A DNA stretch of 64,000 bases from Pseudomonas sp. N040 (GTDB lineage Bacteria > Pseudomonadota > Gammaproteobacteria > Pseudomonadales > Pseudomonadaceae), in the NCBI RefSeq assembly GCF_015637705.1, contig NZ_JADOBE010000013.1:1-64000 (forward strand), in the 5' to 3' direction. Position numbers and translations under genes: made by a program. The notes below the pieces were generated by a model. The model made no database searches. It was not told where the DNA came from and saw nothing but the letters and a program-made list of their open reading frames with translations. This document shows, piece by piece, positions 54,232 to 63,850 of the stretch; position 1 is the stretch's first letter; the number at the start of each line of letters is the position of its first letter.

Positions 54232-55122
54232 ATGAGCAAGATCGCATTTATCGGCCTCGGCCACATGGGCCTGCCCATGGCCTGCAACCTGGTCAAGGCC
54301 GGGCATGACGTGCTCGGCTTCGACCTGGTACCCAGCGCCCTGGAGCAACTGGTGGCTGCCGGCGGCAAGTCGGCCGTCAGTGCCCGTGCGGCGATCGAGG
54401 GTGCCCAGGTGGTGGTCTCCATGCTGCCGGCCAGCCGGCATGTGGAGGGCTTGTACCTGGGCGACGATGGCCTGCTCGCCTACATCGTGCCCGGCAGCCT
54501 GGTCCTCGAATGCTCGACCATCGCCCCGGAGGCGGCGCGCAAGGTGCACAAGGCCGCCGCCGAACTGGGCATCGAGCTGCTCGACGCACCGGTCTCCGGC
54601 GGCACCGCCGGCGCCGCAGCCGGCACCCTGACCTTCATGGTCGGGGGCCAGGCCGCCACCCTGGAAAAAGCCCGCGCAGTGTTGTCGGCCATGGGCAAGA
54701 ACATCTTCCACGCCGGTGCCGAGGGGGCCGGCCAGGTCGCCAAAGTGTGCAACAACCAGTTGCTGGCGGTGCACATGATCGGCACCGCCGAAGCCATGGC
54801 CCTGGGCGTGGCCAACGGCCTGGATCCGGCTACTTTGGCCGAGATCATGCGCCTGAGTTCGGGCGGCAACTGGTCGCTGGAGAAGTACAACCCGTGGCCG
54901 GGCGTGATGGACAACGTACCGTCCTCCCGGGACTACAGCGGCGGCTTTGCAGCGGAGCTGATGACCAAGGACCTTGGCCTGGCCCAGGAGTCCGCGCAGT
55001 CCACCGGCAGCAGCACGCCGATGGGCGCACTGGCGCTGCAGCTGTACCGCATGATGATCAAGCGTGGTGAAGGCCGGCTGGACTTTTCGGCCGTACAAAA
55101 ACTGTTCGTCGAACAGGCCTGA
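54232..55122 (+). CDS. mmsB: 3-hydroxyisobutyrate dehydrogenase family protein
   Basis: The 296-residue beta-hydroxyacid dehydrogenase has the NAD motif FIGLGHMGLPMACNL (6-20), substrate loop LLDAPVSGGTAGAAAGTLTFMVGG (116-139) and catalytic Lys171 in GQVAKVCNNQL. It oxidises 3-hydroxyisobutyrate to methylmalonate semialdehyde, feeding the mmsA product at 49.2 kb. AAGGAG lies eight bases before the start. The syntenic P. aeruginosa protein PA0743 has been reported to prefer L-serine, so the in vivo substrate is open. Confidence 0.9.
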   Translation: MSKIAFIGLGHMGLPMACNLVKAGHDVLGFDLVPSALEQLVAAGGKSAVSARAAIEGAQVVVSMLPASRHVEGLYLGDDGLLAYIVPGSLVLECSTIAPEAARKVHKAAAELGIELLDAPVSGGTAGAAAGTLTFMVGGQAATLEKARAVLSAMGKNIFHAGAEGAGQVAKVCNNQLLAVHMIGTAEAMALGVANGLDPATLAEIMRLSSGGNWSLEKYNPWPGVMDNVPSSRDYSGGFAAELMTKDLGLAQESAQSTGSSTPMGALALQLYRMMIKRGEGRLDFSAVQKLFVEQA

Positions 55123-55147
55123 AACCAGCCCGGCAAAGGTCGCGTCC

Positions 55148-55393
55148 ACAGGCCGTGTGAAAACGTAGCGAGCGAAGGTTAGGCAAGGCGCAACAACCAA
55201 CGGGAGTAACAGCCGCAGGCTGGCCCGCAGGGCGAGCGTAGCGAGTCAGACAGGCGAAAAAGCGCACGACTGCATGGATGCAGGAGTTAGAGCGAAGCAG
55301 GAAGCCAGAGCCGAGTTTACGAGTTGTAAATGAGCATTTTGAGCCTGTTTTTAACGCTGCATAACCGAGCGCAGTAGTTTTCACACAACCTGT
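55148..55393. mobile_element. MITE-like element with 17-bp terminal inverted repeats
   Basis: Ends are ACAGGCCGTGTGAAAAC (55148-55164) and the complement of ACAGGTTGTGTGAAAAC (55377-55393), 15 of 17 identical; pairing continues with GAGCG and GGTTA-GCA-type blocks. GTCCA is found at 55144-55148 and 55392-55396, a possible target duplication. It carries no ORF. It contains the 45-bp block (55203-55247) also found at 36178-36222. Confidence 0.6.
55203..55247 (-). repeat. 45-bp dispersed repeat, copy B
   Basis: Reverse complement of 36178-36222 with one mismatch. Read as protein on its strand it gives LTRYARPAGQPAAVTP, a peptide that can mislead gene callers. Confidence 0.85.
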
Positions 55394-55512
55394 CCAGCGC
55401 GGCGGGTTTACAGGCCGCCCACCACCGGTTTACAAAACCGGCGCCAGGCGGCATGTTGCTGCTTGCGCCGAACCTCTCGGCGCTCCGGCACTTCCAATTC
55501 GAGGGCTGTCCG

Positions 55513-55851
55513 ATGTTCTATGTCCAACGCGATGCCAACGGCCTGCTGGTCAGGGTGGAAGCCGAACCTTTTGCGCAAAGCACTGCGCAGGCTGACGCCG
55601 ACGAGCCGGAAATCCAGGCCTGGTTCAACAGCCAGTCGATGGAAAACAGCCTGCAGCAACTACGCCAGACCGACTCGGAGATGATCCGGGTGCTGGAAGA
55701 CCTGATTCATGTGCTGATGACCAAGGGCGTGCTGCGCATCACCGACCTGCCGGCCGCGGCCCAGCACAAGCTGGTCAACCGCTCGCAGGCGCGCGAAGCC
55801 CTGGGTGGACTGAACCGGTTGATCAACGATGACGAAACCAGCCTGATCTGA
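55513..55851 (+). CDS. Small conserved Pseudomonas protein (often misnamed tryptophan synthase beta-like)
   Basis: The 112-residue soluble protein starts MFYVQRDANGLLVRVEAEPF, then an acidic linker and a helical C-terminal half (QLRQTDSEMIRVLEDLIHVLMTKGVLRITDLPAAAQHKLVNRSQARE). It shows nothing of tryptophan synthase, although databases often give that label in this genus. Function unknown. The next gene may be cotranscribed. Confidence 0.8.
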   Translation: MFYVQRDANGLLVRVEAEPFAQSTAQADADEPEIQAWFNSQSMENSLQQLRQTDSEMIRVLEDLIHVLMTKGVLRITDLPAAAQHKLVNRSQAREALGGLNRLINDDETSLI

Positions 55852-55890
55852 GTGCTGCGTAACCCCCGGTCTGGCCGTGGAGAACACCTC

Positions 55891-56544
55891 TTGCTGCACA
55901 CCTTGCGTATCCGCTTCCGTTTCCGCCTGCTGCTGGCCAGCACGCTGCTATTGATCATTGCCATGCTGTGTGCCCCGAACAACCAGCATGCGGTTTTTGT
56001 CGGCATGCTGTTTCTGGTGCTGGCCGGAGTCAACGCGCTGCCCAGGCCACACCTGATGCAACGGGCAGTACTGATTCTGGGCATTGTCGTACTGCTGCTC
56101 AAGGCCCTGACCCTGCTGGGCATATTGTCCTACCACATCAGCAATTTCGGCATGGCCGGGCTCTATGCCCTGCTCTTTTCCGCACTGATACACCGCCTGA
56201 CCCGGCAACGCCCGGTAACCGGCGAACTGCTCTACGGGCTGGTCGCCATTTACCTGCAGATCGCCCTGCTGTTCGCCATCCTGTATGACGGCATCGAGAT
56301 CTTCCGGCCCGGTTCCTTTGTTGCCGGCAGCGGTATTGCGCCGCTGGAGGCCGACGACTTCACCTACTTCAGCCTGATCACCCTGACCACGGTTGGTTAT
56401 GGCGATATCTACCCCATCCACCCGCTGGCGCGCCTGCTGGTGACCTTCGAGGCGGTTACCGGGGTGATGTTCATCGGCCTGTCGATGGCCCGCAGCCTGA
56501 TGCTGATTGCCGACGACAGCGTGGACGAATTGAACAACGGCTGA
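55891..56544 (+). CDS. Potassium channel family protein (ion channel pore)
   Basis: The 217-residue inner-membrane protein has about four N-terminal hydrophobic helices (about 10-100), then a pore module: helix (about 120-140), selectivity filter TTVGYGD (about 166-172) and a last helix (VTFEAVTGVMFIGLSMARSLML). This is a voltage-independent 6TM/2TM-type K+ channel without a visible regulatory domain. Start: TTG 55891 has GGAG eight bases upstream and is preferred to the GTG at 55852, which touches the previous stop but lacks a ribosome-binding site. Confidence 0.85.
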   Translation: MLHTLRIRFRFRLLLASTLLLIIAMLCAPNNQHAVFVGMLFLVLAGVNALPRPHLMQRAVLILGIVVLLLKALTLLGILSYHISNFGMAGLYALLFSALIHRLTRQRPVTGELLYGLVAIYLQIALLFAILYDGIEIFRPGSFVAGSGIAPLEADDFTYFSLITLTTVGYGDIYPIHPLARLLVTFEAVTGVMFIGLSMARSLMLIADDSVDELNNG

Positions 56545-56553
56545 GCCCGGCAA

Positions 56554-57660
56554 TCAGGCCGTGGCCGGCTTGCGACGTTCGCGCAGGTAAGCCACCACTT
56601 CTGCCTGGGTGCCGGCAAACTCGATGCGCTCGGCCTTGCTCTCGCGCTGATAGGCATACATCGGGTCGTAGTACTCATTCAGCAAGCCTTCGATCCAGCC
56701 CTGATGCAGGCTGGTATCGGCGCTGCGCTGCTGTTCCGCCAGTGCCGCCTGCATCAGCTCGTGCAGGCGCTGGTAGCGCTCGCCGCCCAGGCGCTTGTGG
56801 ATATTCGCCAGGCTTTCCAGCAGGCGCCCGGCAAACAGCGCGAAGCCCTGCTCCGCGCCATGCAGGGCCATGAATTCGGCGCACAGGTCGATCACGTAAT
56901 CGCGCAGGATGCGCTGTACCCGGCCCTCCAGGCTGTCCTCCAGCCAGACCAGCGGGAAGCGCTGCATGCCCTGGTGCAGTTCCAGCGGCAGCGAGCATCG
57001 GCCGACCAGCCGGCTCTCGTCCTCCAGCACGAAGCTGTCGATGCCCGCCGCGCGCTTGCGCAGGATGTCGATGGCCAGGCTGTTCTCGAAGTCGATCTGC
57101 CCGGGTTGCACGGTGGCGCGCTTGCCGAAACTGGAGCCACGGTGATTGGCATGCCCCTCCAGATCGAGGCGGTTATCCAGTGCCATCAGCACATCGGTCT
57201 TGCCAGTGCCGGTCAAGCCGCCGACCACGACGAAGTCGCACTGCGTCACCGCCTGCTGGAGGGTTTCCAGCAGGAAGCTGCGCATGGCCTTGTAGCCGCC
57301 CAGCACCCGTGGATAGTCGATGCCGACTTCCTTCAGCCACTGCTGCACCAGTTGCGAACGCAGGCCGCCGCGGAAGCAGTACAGGTAACCCTGCGGATTG
57401 GCTTGAGCGAAGGCTGCCCACTGCGCCACCCGCTCGGCCTTGAGCTGCCCGCAAACCAGCGAATGTCCCAGTTCGATCGCCGCCTGCTGGCCTTTCTGCT
57501 TGTAGCAGGTGCCGACTTTCTGCCGTTCCAGGTCGTTCATCAGCGGCAGGTTGAGCACCCCGGGGAAGGCGCCCTTGCTGAACTCGACCGGTGCGCGCAC
57601 ATCCATCATCGGCACCCCACGCAGGAAAATCTCGTGGTAGTCGCTGCTGTTGTCGCGCAT
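56554..57660 (-). CDS. mnmH: tRNA 2-selenouridine synthase
   Basis: The 368-residue enzyme replaces sulfur by selenium in 2-thiouridine at tRNA wobble positions using selenophosphate. The N-terminal rhodanese domain (about 1-120) shows [15 protein letters not shown] and catalytic Cys in [10 protein letters not shown]; the C-terminal domain has P-loop [12 protein letters not shown] (about 143-154). Its start overlaps the selD stop by one base (TGATG), so the two are coupled. Confidence 0.95.
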   Translation of the reverse strand: MRDNSSDYHEIFLRGVPMMDVRAPVEFSKGAFPGVLNLPLMNDLERQKVGTCYKQKGQQAAIELGHSLVCGQLKAERVAQWAAFAQANPQGYLYCFRGGLRSQLVQQWLKEVGIDYPRVLGGYKAMRSFLLETLQQAVTQCDFVVVGGLTGTGKTDVLMALDNRLDLEGHANHRGSSFGKRATVQPGQIDFENSLAIDILRKRAAGIDSFVLEDESRLVGRCSLPLELHQGMQRFPLVWLEDSLEGRVQRILRDYVIDLCAEFMALHGAEQGFALFAGRLLESLANIHKRLGGERYQRLHELMQAALAEQQRSADTSLHQGWIEGLLNEYYDPMYAYQRESKAERIEFAGTQAEVVAYLRERRKPATA

Positions 57661-58694
57661 CAGAGCACCTCGACCGCGAAACGCTGGCGTGCCACCAGTT
57701 CGCCGATCGGGGCCAGGTCGAGGCCACACTGCGCCGCCACGGCGAGGAACTCGGCCGCGCCCTCCGCCGTCACGGCGACCAGCAGGCCGCCACTGGTCTG
57801 CGGATCACACAGCAGCGCTTGCTGCTCGTCGCTGAGCGGCGCGATCTTCTCGCCATAGCTGTCGAAGTTGCGCAGGGTGCCACCCGGCACGCAGCCCTCG
57901 GCCAGGTAATAGTCGACACCCGGCAGGCGCGGCACCGCGGCGTAATCCAGGCGCGCCGTCAGGCCACTGCCGTCGGCCATCTCGACCAGGTGACCAAGCA
58001 GGCCGAAGCCGGTGACATCGGTCATCGCCGTGACCCCGGCGAGCTTGCCGAAGCGGCTGCCTGGCTGGTTCAGGGTGCACATCCAGTCGCGCGCCAGGCC
58101 CACGTCAGCGGGGCGCAGCTTGGCTTTCTTCTCGGCGGTGGTGAGGATGCCGATGCCCAGCGGCTTGGTCAGGTAGAGCTGGCAGCCGAGGGTCGCCGTG
58201 TCGTTGCGCTTCATGTGGCGCTTTTCCACCACCCCGGTCACGGCCAGGCCGAAGATCGGCTCCGGTGCATCGATCGAATGCCCGCCGGCCAGGGGAATGC
58301 CGGCGGCATCGCACACCGCGCGGCCACCGCGAATCACCTCGCGCGCCACTTCCGGCGACAGCACATTCACCGGCCAGCCGAGAATCGCAATGGCCATCAG
58401 CGGATCGCCGCCCATGGCGTAGATGTCGCTGATCGCATTGGTCGCGGCGATCCGGCCGAAATCGTAGGGGTCATCGACGATCGGCATGAAGAAGTCGGTG
58501 GTCGAGACCACCCCGCGCTCGTCGTCCAGCGCGTACACCGCCGCATCGTCCCGCGAGGCGTTGCCGACCCAGAGTTTCGGGTCGAGGTTCTGCGCACCGC
58601 TGCCGGCCAGGATGACATCCAGCACCTTCGGCGAAATCTTGCAGCCGCAACCGGCTCCATGGCTGTACTGGGTCAGGCGGATTGGTTCACTCAT
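57660..58694 (-). CDS. selD: Selenide, water dikinase (selenophosphate synthetase)
   Basis: The 344-residue enzyme makes selenophosphate from selenide and ATP. The active-site loop is [17 protein letters not shown] with Cys16 and Lys19 (Cys form, not selenocysteine). AIR-synthase-like ATP domains follow: [62 protein letters not shown], and [10 protein letters not shown]. It feeds mnmH directly; no selA or selB is in the window. Confidence 0.97.
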   Translation of the reverse strand: MSEPIRLTQYSHGAGCGCKISPKVLDVILAGSGAQNLDPKLWVGNASRDDAAVYALDDERGVVSTTDFFMPIVDDPYDFGRIAATNAISDIYAMGGDPLMAIAILGWPVNVLSPEVAREVIRGGRAVCDAAGIPLAGGHSIDAPEPIFGLAVTGVVEKRHMKRNDTATLGCQLYLTKPLGIGILTTAEKKAKLRPADVGLARDWMCTLNQPGSRFGKLAGVTAMTDVTGFGLLGHLVEMADGSGLTARLDYAAVPRLPGVDYYLAEGCVPGGTLRNFDSYGEKIAPLSDEQQALLCDPQTSGGLLVAVTAEGAAEFLAVAAQCGLDLAPIGELVARQRFAVEVL

Positions 58695-58805
58695 CGGGCG
58701 CACTCGGCATTGGCGGAATCAGGCCGGCGATTCTAGCAAAGTGCCGCGCCCTGCCGGCAAAGTCCGCGCGCAGGCCAGGCTTTGCGCCGCTTGCCCGGCC
58801 GGACT

Positions 58806-59978
58806 TCAACGCAGCGAGCGGTAGCCGCCGGGCACGCCACCCTTGCTCAGCACGATCTGCCACAACTGGATGTCCCGCGCGCGGAAGGCGCCGGCGCAGG
58901 TCAGCAGGTAATAGCGCCACATGCGCCGGAAGCGCTGGTCATAGTGGCCTTCCAGTTGCGGCCAGTGCCGCTCGAAATTGGCATGCCAGGCCATCAGGGT
59001 GCGGTCGTAGTCGGCGCCGAAGCTGTGCCAGTCCTCCATGACGAAGTACTTCTCGATGGCCTTGCCGATCTGTGCGATCGACGGCAGGCCACCATTGGGG
59101 AAGATATGCCGGTCGATCCACGGATCGGCATGCGGGCGGCTGCAATTGGAGCCGATGCTGTGCAGCAGGAACAGCCCGCCCTCCGGCAGGCAGCGCTGCA
59201 CCACCTGCATATAGGTCGCATAGTTCTTCCAGCCAACGTGCTCGAACATGCCCAGCGAGACGATGTGGTCGAAGCGTTCGTTGACCTCGCGGTAGTCCTG
59301 CAGGCGGATCTCCACCGGCAGCCCCTGGCAGCGCTGCCGCGCCAGCTCGGCCTGCTCGCGGGAAATGGTGATGCCGACCACCTGCGCGCCATAGTGGCGC
59401 GCGGCATATTCGGCAAAGCTGCCCCAGCCGCAGCCAATGTCGAGCACCCGCTGGCCGGGCTGCAGGCCGAGCTTGCGACAGCTCAGGTCGAGCTTGTGCT
59501 CCTGGGCCTGATCGAGATCGCGGGCCTGCGCCCAGTAGCCGCCGGTGTAGGTCATGCGCTGGTCGAGCATGCACTGGTAGAGCAGGTTGCCCAGGTCATA
59601 GTGCTGCTCGCCGACGATGAACGCGCGCGAGCGCGACTGCAGGTTGGCCAGCAGCCCGCAGAGCATGCGCCAGGCCTCGTACCAGCCGACCCGGATATGC
59701 TGGTCGAGGCGCGCGCGCAGTGCCCGGCTGGTGAACTCGTCGAGGCGGGCACAGTCCCACCAGCCGTCCATCCAGGCCTCACCCAGGCCCAGCGTGCCTT
59801 CGGACAGCACGCGCGCATACAGGCGCTCGTCACGCACCTGCATGTCCCACGGCTGGCGACCGTTGATGCCGATGCCGGCGCGCTGCAGCAAGCCTTCGAC
59901 GGTGGCCCGCGCCCGCCCGCTGCCGCCATGCTGCTGCGAACCGTCGGTGAAATGGAGTGACGACTTGCCCAATGCCAT
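58806..59978 (-). CDS. cfa: Cyclopropane-fatty-acyl-phospholipid synthase family protein
   Basis: The 390-residue SAM-dependent enzyme has N-terminal domain with WDMQVRDERLYARVLSEGTLGLGEAWMDGWWDC, then HYDLGNLLYQCMLDQRMTYTGGYW, SAM motif GQRVLDIGCGWGSFAEYAA (about 165-183), GITISREQAELA, and FDHIVSLGMFEHVGWKNY (bicarbonate/active-site region), ending with a helical C-terminus. It adds a methylene across lipid double bonds. P. aeruginosa has more than one homologue, so this may be a secondary copy. Confidence 0.92.
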   Translation of the reverse strand: MALGKSSLHFTDGSQQHGGSGRARATVEGLLQRAGIGINGRQPWDMQVRDERLYARVLSEGTLGLGEAWMDGWWDCARLDEFTSRALRARLDQHIRVGWYEAWRMLCGLLANLQSRSRAFIVGEQHYDLGNLLYQCMLDQRMTYTGGYWAQARDLDQAQEHKLDLSCRKLGLQPGQRVLDIGCGWGSFAEYAARHYGAQVVGITISREQAELARQRCQGLPVEIRLQDYREVNERFDHIVSLGMFEHVGWKNYATYMQVVQRCLPEGGLFLLHSIGSNCSRPHADPWIDRHIFPNGGLPSIAQIGKAIEKYFVMEDWHSFGADYDRTLMAWHANFERHWPQLEGHYDQRFRRMWRYYLLTCAGAFRARDIQLWQIVLSKGGVPGGYRSLR

Positions 59979-60118
59979 AGGAGCCTCCCGCTGCGTGATC
60001 CACGCAATGCAAATTGATCAAACTTTGTACAGTTGTAGCACTTGCACACCTGCGCGCCAGTTACCCAGGCAAGCGCGCAGCGACTATGTTTAGACCATTC
60101 GCCCCGAGGAGCCGCCCG

Positions 60119-60661
60119 ATGCCCGAACAACGCTTCTGCCTGTACAACAATCAGGAACTGCAGGCGGTCCTCGATGCCATGGCCCGCGAGGCCGCCCTGC
60201 TGTTGCCGGCGGACGCCCTGCTGGTCGGCATCCTGCGCCGGGGCGAGCCGCTGGCGCGCATGCTGCAGCAGCGCCTGGCCCGCCTGAGCGGGGCCGCCGA
60301 ACTGCCGCTGTACAGCCTCAAGGTCAAACGCTATGCCGATGACCTCACGCTGGTCCACGGCAACACGGCGCTGACCGATAACCCCGAGCTGGCGCAGCTG
60401 AACCTCGCGGACAAGACCTTGCTGGTGGTCGACGACGTGCTCTACCACGGCCATTCGCTGCTGCGTACCTGCGCCTACCTGGCGCACCTCGGCGCCCGCG
60501 AGGTGCGCACGGCGGTGCTGGTCGACCGCTGCATCGGCAAGCAGCCGATCCACGCCGACATCGTCGGCCTGCGCCTGCAGGTGGCGCCCGGCGATGTGAT
60601 CGAGTGCAACGTGCCGCCCTACGAGGAACACTTCCGCGTCGAGGTGCTGCGCCGCAGCTAG
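60119..60661 (+). CDS. Phosphoribosyltransferase (PyrR/hypoxanthine PRT type)
   Basis: The 180-residue type I PRT begins behind GAGGAG. The fold shows LLVGILRRGEPLARMLQQRL, YADDLTLVHGN and the PRPP loop KTLLVVDDVLYHGHSLLRTCAYL (about 102-124), then TAVLVDRCIGKQPIHADIVGL. The substrate base is uncertain: PyrR-like uracil PRT or a regulatory homologue is likely. Stand-alone, flanked by repeat-rich DNA. Confidence 0.85.
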   Translation: MPEQRFCLYNNQELQAVLDAMAREAALLLPADALLVGILRRGEPLARMLQQRLARLSGAAELPLYSLKVKRYADDLTLVHGNTALTDNPELAQLNLADKTLLVVDDVLYHGHSLLRTCAYLAHLGAREVRTAVLVDRCIGKQPIHADIVGLRLQVAPGDVIECNVPPYEEHFRVEVLRRS

Positions 60662-61167
60662 TGGCCTCGATGGCTGACGCCACCTCTGCCTGTAGACACA
60701 AGCGCCGCCCTCGGCGCGAGCTTTTGTTGTTGCCTGATGGTTCGCTTCGCGGCGAGGGCGCCGCTCCTACAAAAGCATCCAGCTCAGTCCCGCAGCGGCG
60801 CTGCGGTTTTTCCCTGTCCTGTGGGAGCGCCGCCCCGGCGCGAGCTTTTGCTTCTGCCTGGCGGCCCGATGCGGGCCTTGTCGCGGCGAGGCCGCCGCTC
60901 CCACAAAAGACAGTTGCTCCTCCAAATCAAGGTGCTGTTCGCGTCAGTGGTTAAACGTGCCTGTTCCCGCGTAGGGTGGGCTTTAGCCCACCAATGCCAG
61001 ACACATTGTTTCGGTGGGCTGAAGCCCACCCTACGCCCACCAAAAGCCGCGGTGCAATCAGGTGGAGCGGCAGGCTGGCAGGGGTGGGCCAAGCCCCACG
61101 GTTGATGGTTGGCGCGCGTGCCGCAGGGGCGAGATCAGTTGAGGTCGCAGGGGGAGCCCCTCCGCGA
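60662..61167. repeat. Repeat-filled gap after the phosphoribosyltransferase
   Basis: Two related blocks at about 60700-60775 and 60825-60910 each pair a GGGCGC/GGAGCGCCGCC-type start with GGCGAGGGCGCCGCTCCTAC or GGCGAGGCCGCCGCTCCCAC ends (a GTAGGAGCG family). At 60970-61035 a perfect CGTAGGGTGGGC...GCCCACCCTACG palindrome with inner TTTAGCCCACC/GGTGGGCTGAA follows. No gene was found. Confidence 0.65.
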
Positions 61168-61857
61168 CTATCGCGCCTGCGGCTGTTCGCAGTCGCGCTG
61201 CCAGGCCTGGTGCAGCAGGTGCAGAACCTCCTCGTCGCTGGTCTGCTCGAAGTGCCGGTACCACTGGCCAATGCTGATCAGCTCATCCACCTGCAGCGGA
61301 CAGACCAGCTCGTCGACACGCTTGCGCAGGGCCGCCGCGCTGTCGGCGGCAGCCACCGGCACGGCCACCACGATGCGCGCCGGCGCCTGCTGGCGGACGG
61401 CCAGGATCGCCGCCTGCATGGTCGCCCCGGTGGCCAGGCCATCGTCGACCAGGATCACCTGCTGGCCACGCAGCTGCGGTGCCGGCCGTTGCCCCCGATA
61501 GACCCGCTCACGGCGTTGCAGCTCCAGTTTCTCGCGGGCAGCCACGGCTTCGATAGCCTCAGGCCGAACCGGCTGATAGCGCAGAACCTCATTGTTGAGT
61601 ACCCGCACCCCGCCACTGGCTATCGCGCCCATGGCCAGCTCTTCATGCCCGGGCATGCCCAGCTTGCGCACCAGCAGCAGGTCGAGACGCAGCTCCAGCT
61701 GCAGGGCAATCTCGTAGGCCACCGGCACCCCGCCACGCGGCAGGGCCAGTACCACTGCATCCGGCCGCTGGCGGTAGGCCTGCAACAGCTGCGCCAGGGC
61801 CTGACCGGCCACCGCCCGGTCGCGGATCGGAACTTCCAGTGTGCCTCGGCTGCTCAT
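61168..61857 (-). CDS. Phosphoribosyltransferase domain protein
   Basis: The 229-residue type I PRT shows DAVVLALPRGGVPVAYEIA (about 32-50), KLGMPGHEELAMGAIASGG and the PRPP loop GQQVILVDDGLATGATM (about 127-143). These stand-alone proteins are common in soil bacteria and of unknown substrate; some relatives are fused to a dienelactone hydrolase-like domain, which is absent here. ATG 61857 chosen with GAGGGG nearby. Confidence 0.85.
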   Translation of the reverse strand: MSSRGTLEVPIRDRAVAGQALAQLLQAYRQRPDAVVLALPRGGVPVAYEIALQLELRLDLLLVRKLGMPGHEELAMGAIASGGVRVLNNEVLRYQPVRPEAIEAVAAREKLELQRRERVYRGQRPAPQLRGQQVILVDDGLATGATMQAAILAVRQQAPARIVVAVPVAAADSAAALRKRVDELVCPLQVDELISIGQWYRHFEQTSDEEVLHLLHQAWQRDCEQPQAR

Positions 61858-62195
61858 GTTCACCCCCTCTTCGCAGTCAGAATTGAAGACCCGCATGTCG
61901 CAGGGTCGGCGTAGGATGGGCTTTAGCCCACCGAAACAATCTGTCCAGCATTGGTGGGCCAAGGCCCACCCTACGCGGCCAAAAGCACATCCAACCACTC
62001 ACGCATCCAGCCTCAACGTTAAAGGCATAGCAGCTCCCGCCCGGCTCTGCTGGCCTTTCCCGGCGCGCGCCGTATAATCGCCGCGCTCTTTACCAACTCG
62101 CGAAGCACGCATGCCGACGAATGGCCGCCCTCGGTCGCCCTTCGGCTGCTGCGCGCTTCACTGTCGTTTTTTCCGCTATTGAACCGGAGAACTCC
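61858..62195. other. Gap before the ABC transporter operon
   Basis: A CGTAGGATGGGC...GCCCACCCTACG palindrome occupies 61910-61975. TATAAT at 62073-62078 is a perfect -10 for the transporter genes, but the -35 position (CTGGCC) is poor. Otherwise empty. Confidence 0.55.
61910..61975. repeat. Palindromic intergenic element
   Basis: It starts CGTAGGATGGGCTTTAGCCCACC and ends GGCCCACCCTACG, closely related to 60970-61035 on the other side of the phosphoribosyltransferase gene at 61168-61857. Confidence 0.75.
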
Positions 62196-63047
62196 ATGCT
62201 CAAGTCCGTTCTGGCGCTCGTCGCCGGCCTCACCCTGTCCCTGTCCAGCCTGCTTGCCCAGGCCCAGGATGTGCTGCGCGTTACCGCCATCCCCGACGAA
62301 GCGCCCACCGAACTGCAACGCAAGTTCAAGCCGCTGGGCGAATACCTCGCGCAGCAGCTGGACATGCAGGTCGAATTCATCCCGGTGGCCGATTACCCGG
62401 CCGTGGTCGAGGCGCTGGCCGCCGACCGTGTCGACCTGGCCTGGCTGGGCGGCTTCACCTTCGTCCAGGCCCGCCTGAAGACCGGCAATGCCCTGCCGCT
62501 GGTGCAGCGCGAGCAGGATGCGGTGTTCACCAGCAAGTTCATCAGCGCCGATCCGGCGGTCAAGTCGCTGGCCGACCTCAAGGGCAAGACCTTTGCCTTC
62601 GGCTCGGTGTCGTCCACCTCCGGCAGCCTGATGCCGCGCTATTTCATGCTGCAGGAGCAGATCGTCCCCGAGCAGTACTTCAGCCGCGTCGCCTACTCCG
62701 GCGCGCATGACGCCACCGCGGCCTGGGTCGAGGCCGGCAAGGTCGACGGCGGCGTGCTCAACGCCAGCGTGTGGGACAAGCTGGTCGCGGCCGGCAAGGT
62801 CGACACCCGCAAGGTGCACGTGTTCGCCACCACCCCGAGCTACTACGACTACAACTGGACCGTGCGCGGCAACCTTGACCCGGCCCTTGTCGCGAAGATC
62901 AGCCAGGCCTTCCTCGCCCTCGACCCGACCAAGCCCCAGGACAAGGCGATCCTCGACCTGCAGGCGGCCACCCGCTTCATCCCGACCCAGGTGGAAAACT
63001 ACCAGGGCATCGAAGCTGCCGCGCGTGCTGCCGGCCTGTTGAAGTGA
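62196..63047 (+). CDS. Putative selenate/oxyanion ABC transporter binding protein (PhnD family)
   Basis: The 283-residue periplasmic protein has signal peptide [23 protein letters not shown]. The mature PhnD-like domain shows [64 protein letters not shown] and [26 protein letters not shown]. This subfamily is usually annotated as a putative selenate transporter and is often near selD/mnmH, which lie 3.5 kb away here. The ligand is not shown by the sequence. Confidence 0.85.
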   Translation: MLKSVLALVAGLTLSLSSLLAQAQDVLRVTAIPDEAPTELQRKFKPLGEYLAQQLDMQVEFIPVADYPAVVEALAADRVDLAWLGGFTFVQARLKTGNALPLVQREQDAVFTSKFISADPAVKSLADLKGKTFAFGSVSSTSGSLMPRYFMLQEQIVPEQYFSRVAYSGAHDATAAWVEAGKVDGGVLNASVWDKLVAAGKVDTRKVHVFATTPSYYDYNWTVRGNLDPALVAKISQAFLALDPTKPQDKAILDLQAATRFIPTQVENYQGIEAAARAAGLLK

Positions 63048-63850
63048 CCCTGAGGCTGTCTGGCGTGGGCCTGACCCACGCCAATGGCCAGGTGGCGCTG
63101 AACGAACTCAGCCTGCAGGTGGATCGCGGCGAGCAAGTGGCCATCATCGGCCCCTCGGGGGCTGGGAAAACCAGCCTGTTGCGCATCCTGGCCACGGCCT
63201 TGCGCCCGACGGCGGGCGAGCTTGAACTGCTCGGCCAGGCGCCCTGGCGCCTTTCCGGGCGCCGGCTGCAGGCCTTGCGCCGGCAGATCGGCCTGATCCA
63301 CCAGGCACCGCCGCTGCCGCCCCGGCAACGGGTGGTCAGCGCCGTGCTGGCCGGACGCCTGGGCCAGTGGTCGCTGGCCAAGGCCCTGCTCAACCTGGTT
63401 TATCCGCTGGAACGCGCGGGCGCCGCCACGGCACTGGCGCAGCTGGATCTGGCCGACAAGCTGTTCGAGCACTGTGACCAGTTGTCCGGCGGCCAGTTGC
63501 AGCGCGTCGGCATTGCCCGCGTGCTGTACCAGGATCCGGCGCTGATCCTCGCCGACGAGCCGGTTTCGGCGATGGACCCGGTGCTCGCCGGGCACTGCCT
63601 GGAAATCCTCGGCAACGCGGCGCAGGCCAGGGGCATCAGCCTGATCGCCAGCCTGCATGCGGTGGATCTGGCGCTGGCGCACTTCCCGCGGATCATCGGC
63701 CTGCGCGAAGGGCGCATCCTGTTCGACAAGCCGAGCAGCGCGGTCAGCCCGGCCGACCTCGACGCCCTGTACGCCAATGAACAGCTGCAGGCGCGCGTGG
63801 CCGCCTCGCCCGTGCCGCCCGCCGTCACCCTGCATATTCCGCGATGCTGA
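63044..63850 (+). CDS. ABC transporter ATP-binding protein (PhnC type)
   Basis: The 268-residue ATPase has Walker [15 protein letters not shown] (about 36-49), Q-loop [14 protein letters not shown] signature [18 protein letters not shown] (about 145-162), Walker [14 protein letters not shown] and H-switch [12 protein letters not shown]. It powers import with the preceding binding protein and following permease. Its GTG start overlaps the previous stop by four bases. Confidence 0.94.
   Translation: MTLRLSGVGLTHANGQVALNELSLQVDRGEQVAIIGPSGAGKTSLLRILATALRPTAGELELLGQAPWRLSGRRLQALRRQIGLIHQAPPLPPRQRVVSAVLAGRLGQWSLAKALLNLVYPLERAGAATALAQLDLADKLFEHCDQLSGGQLQRVGIARVLYQDPALILADEPVSAMDPVLAGHCLEILGNAAQARGISLIASLHAVDLALAHFPRIIGLREGRILFDKPSSAVSPADLDALYANEQLQARVAASPVPPAVTLHIPRC

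Larger units (their letters stand above)
55123..55512. other. Gap holding a 246-bp inverted-repeat element
   Basis: It contains the repeat at 55148-55393 and then a short hairpin-like GGTTTACAGGCCGCC...CCGGTTTACAAAACCGG region. No promoter was convincingly found for the gene at 55513. Confidence 0.55.

Noticed and set aside
53482..55200. 572-codon antisense frame over the hydrolase and mmsB
   Set aside because: Same reason; His/Gln/Arg-rich composition typical of antisense translation.
55058..55384. Minus-strand frame with LTRYARPAGQPAAVTP
   Set aside because: It translates the dispersed 45-bp repeat, also readable at 36.2 kb; not a gene.
60662..61167. Possible CRISPR array in the repeat-rich gap
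   Set aside because: Repeats are palindromic, few and unevenly spaced, without unique spacers or cas genes.
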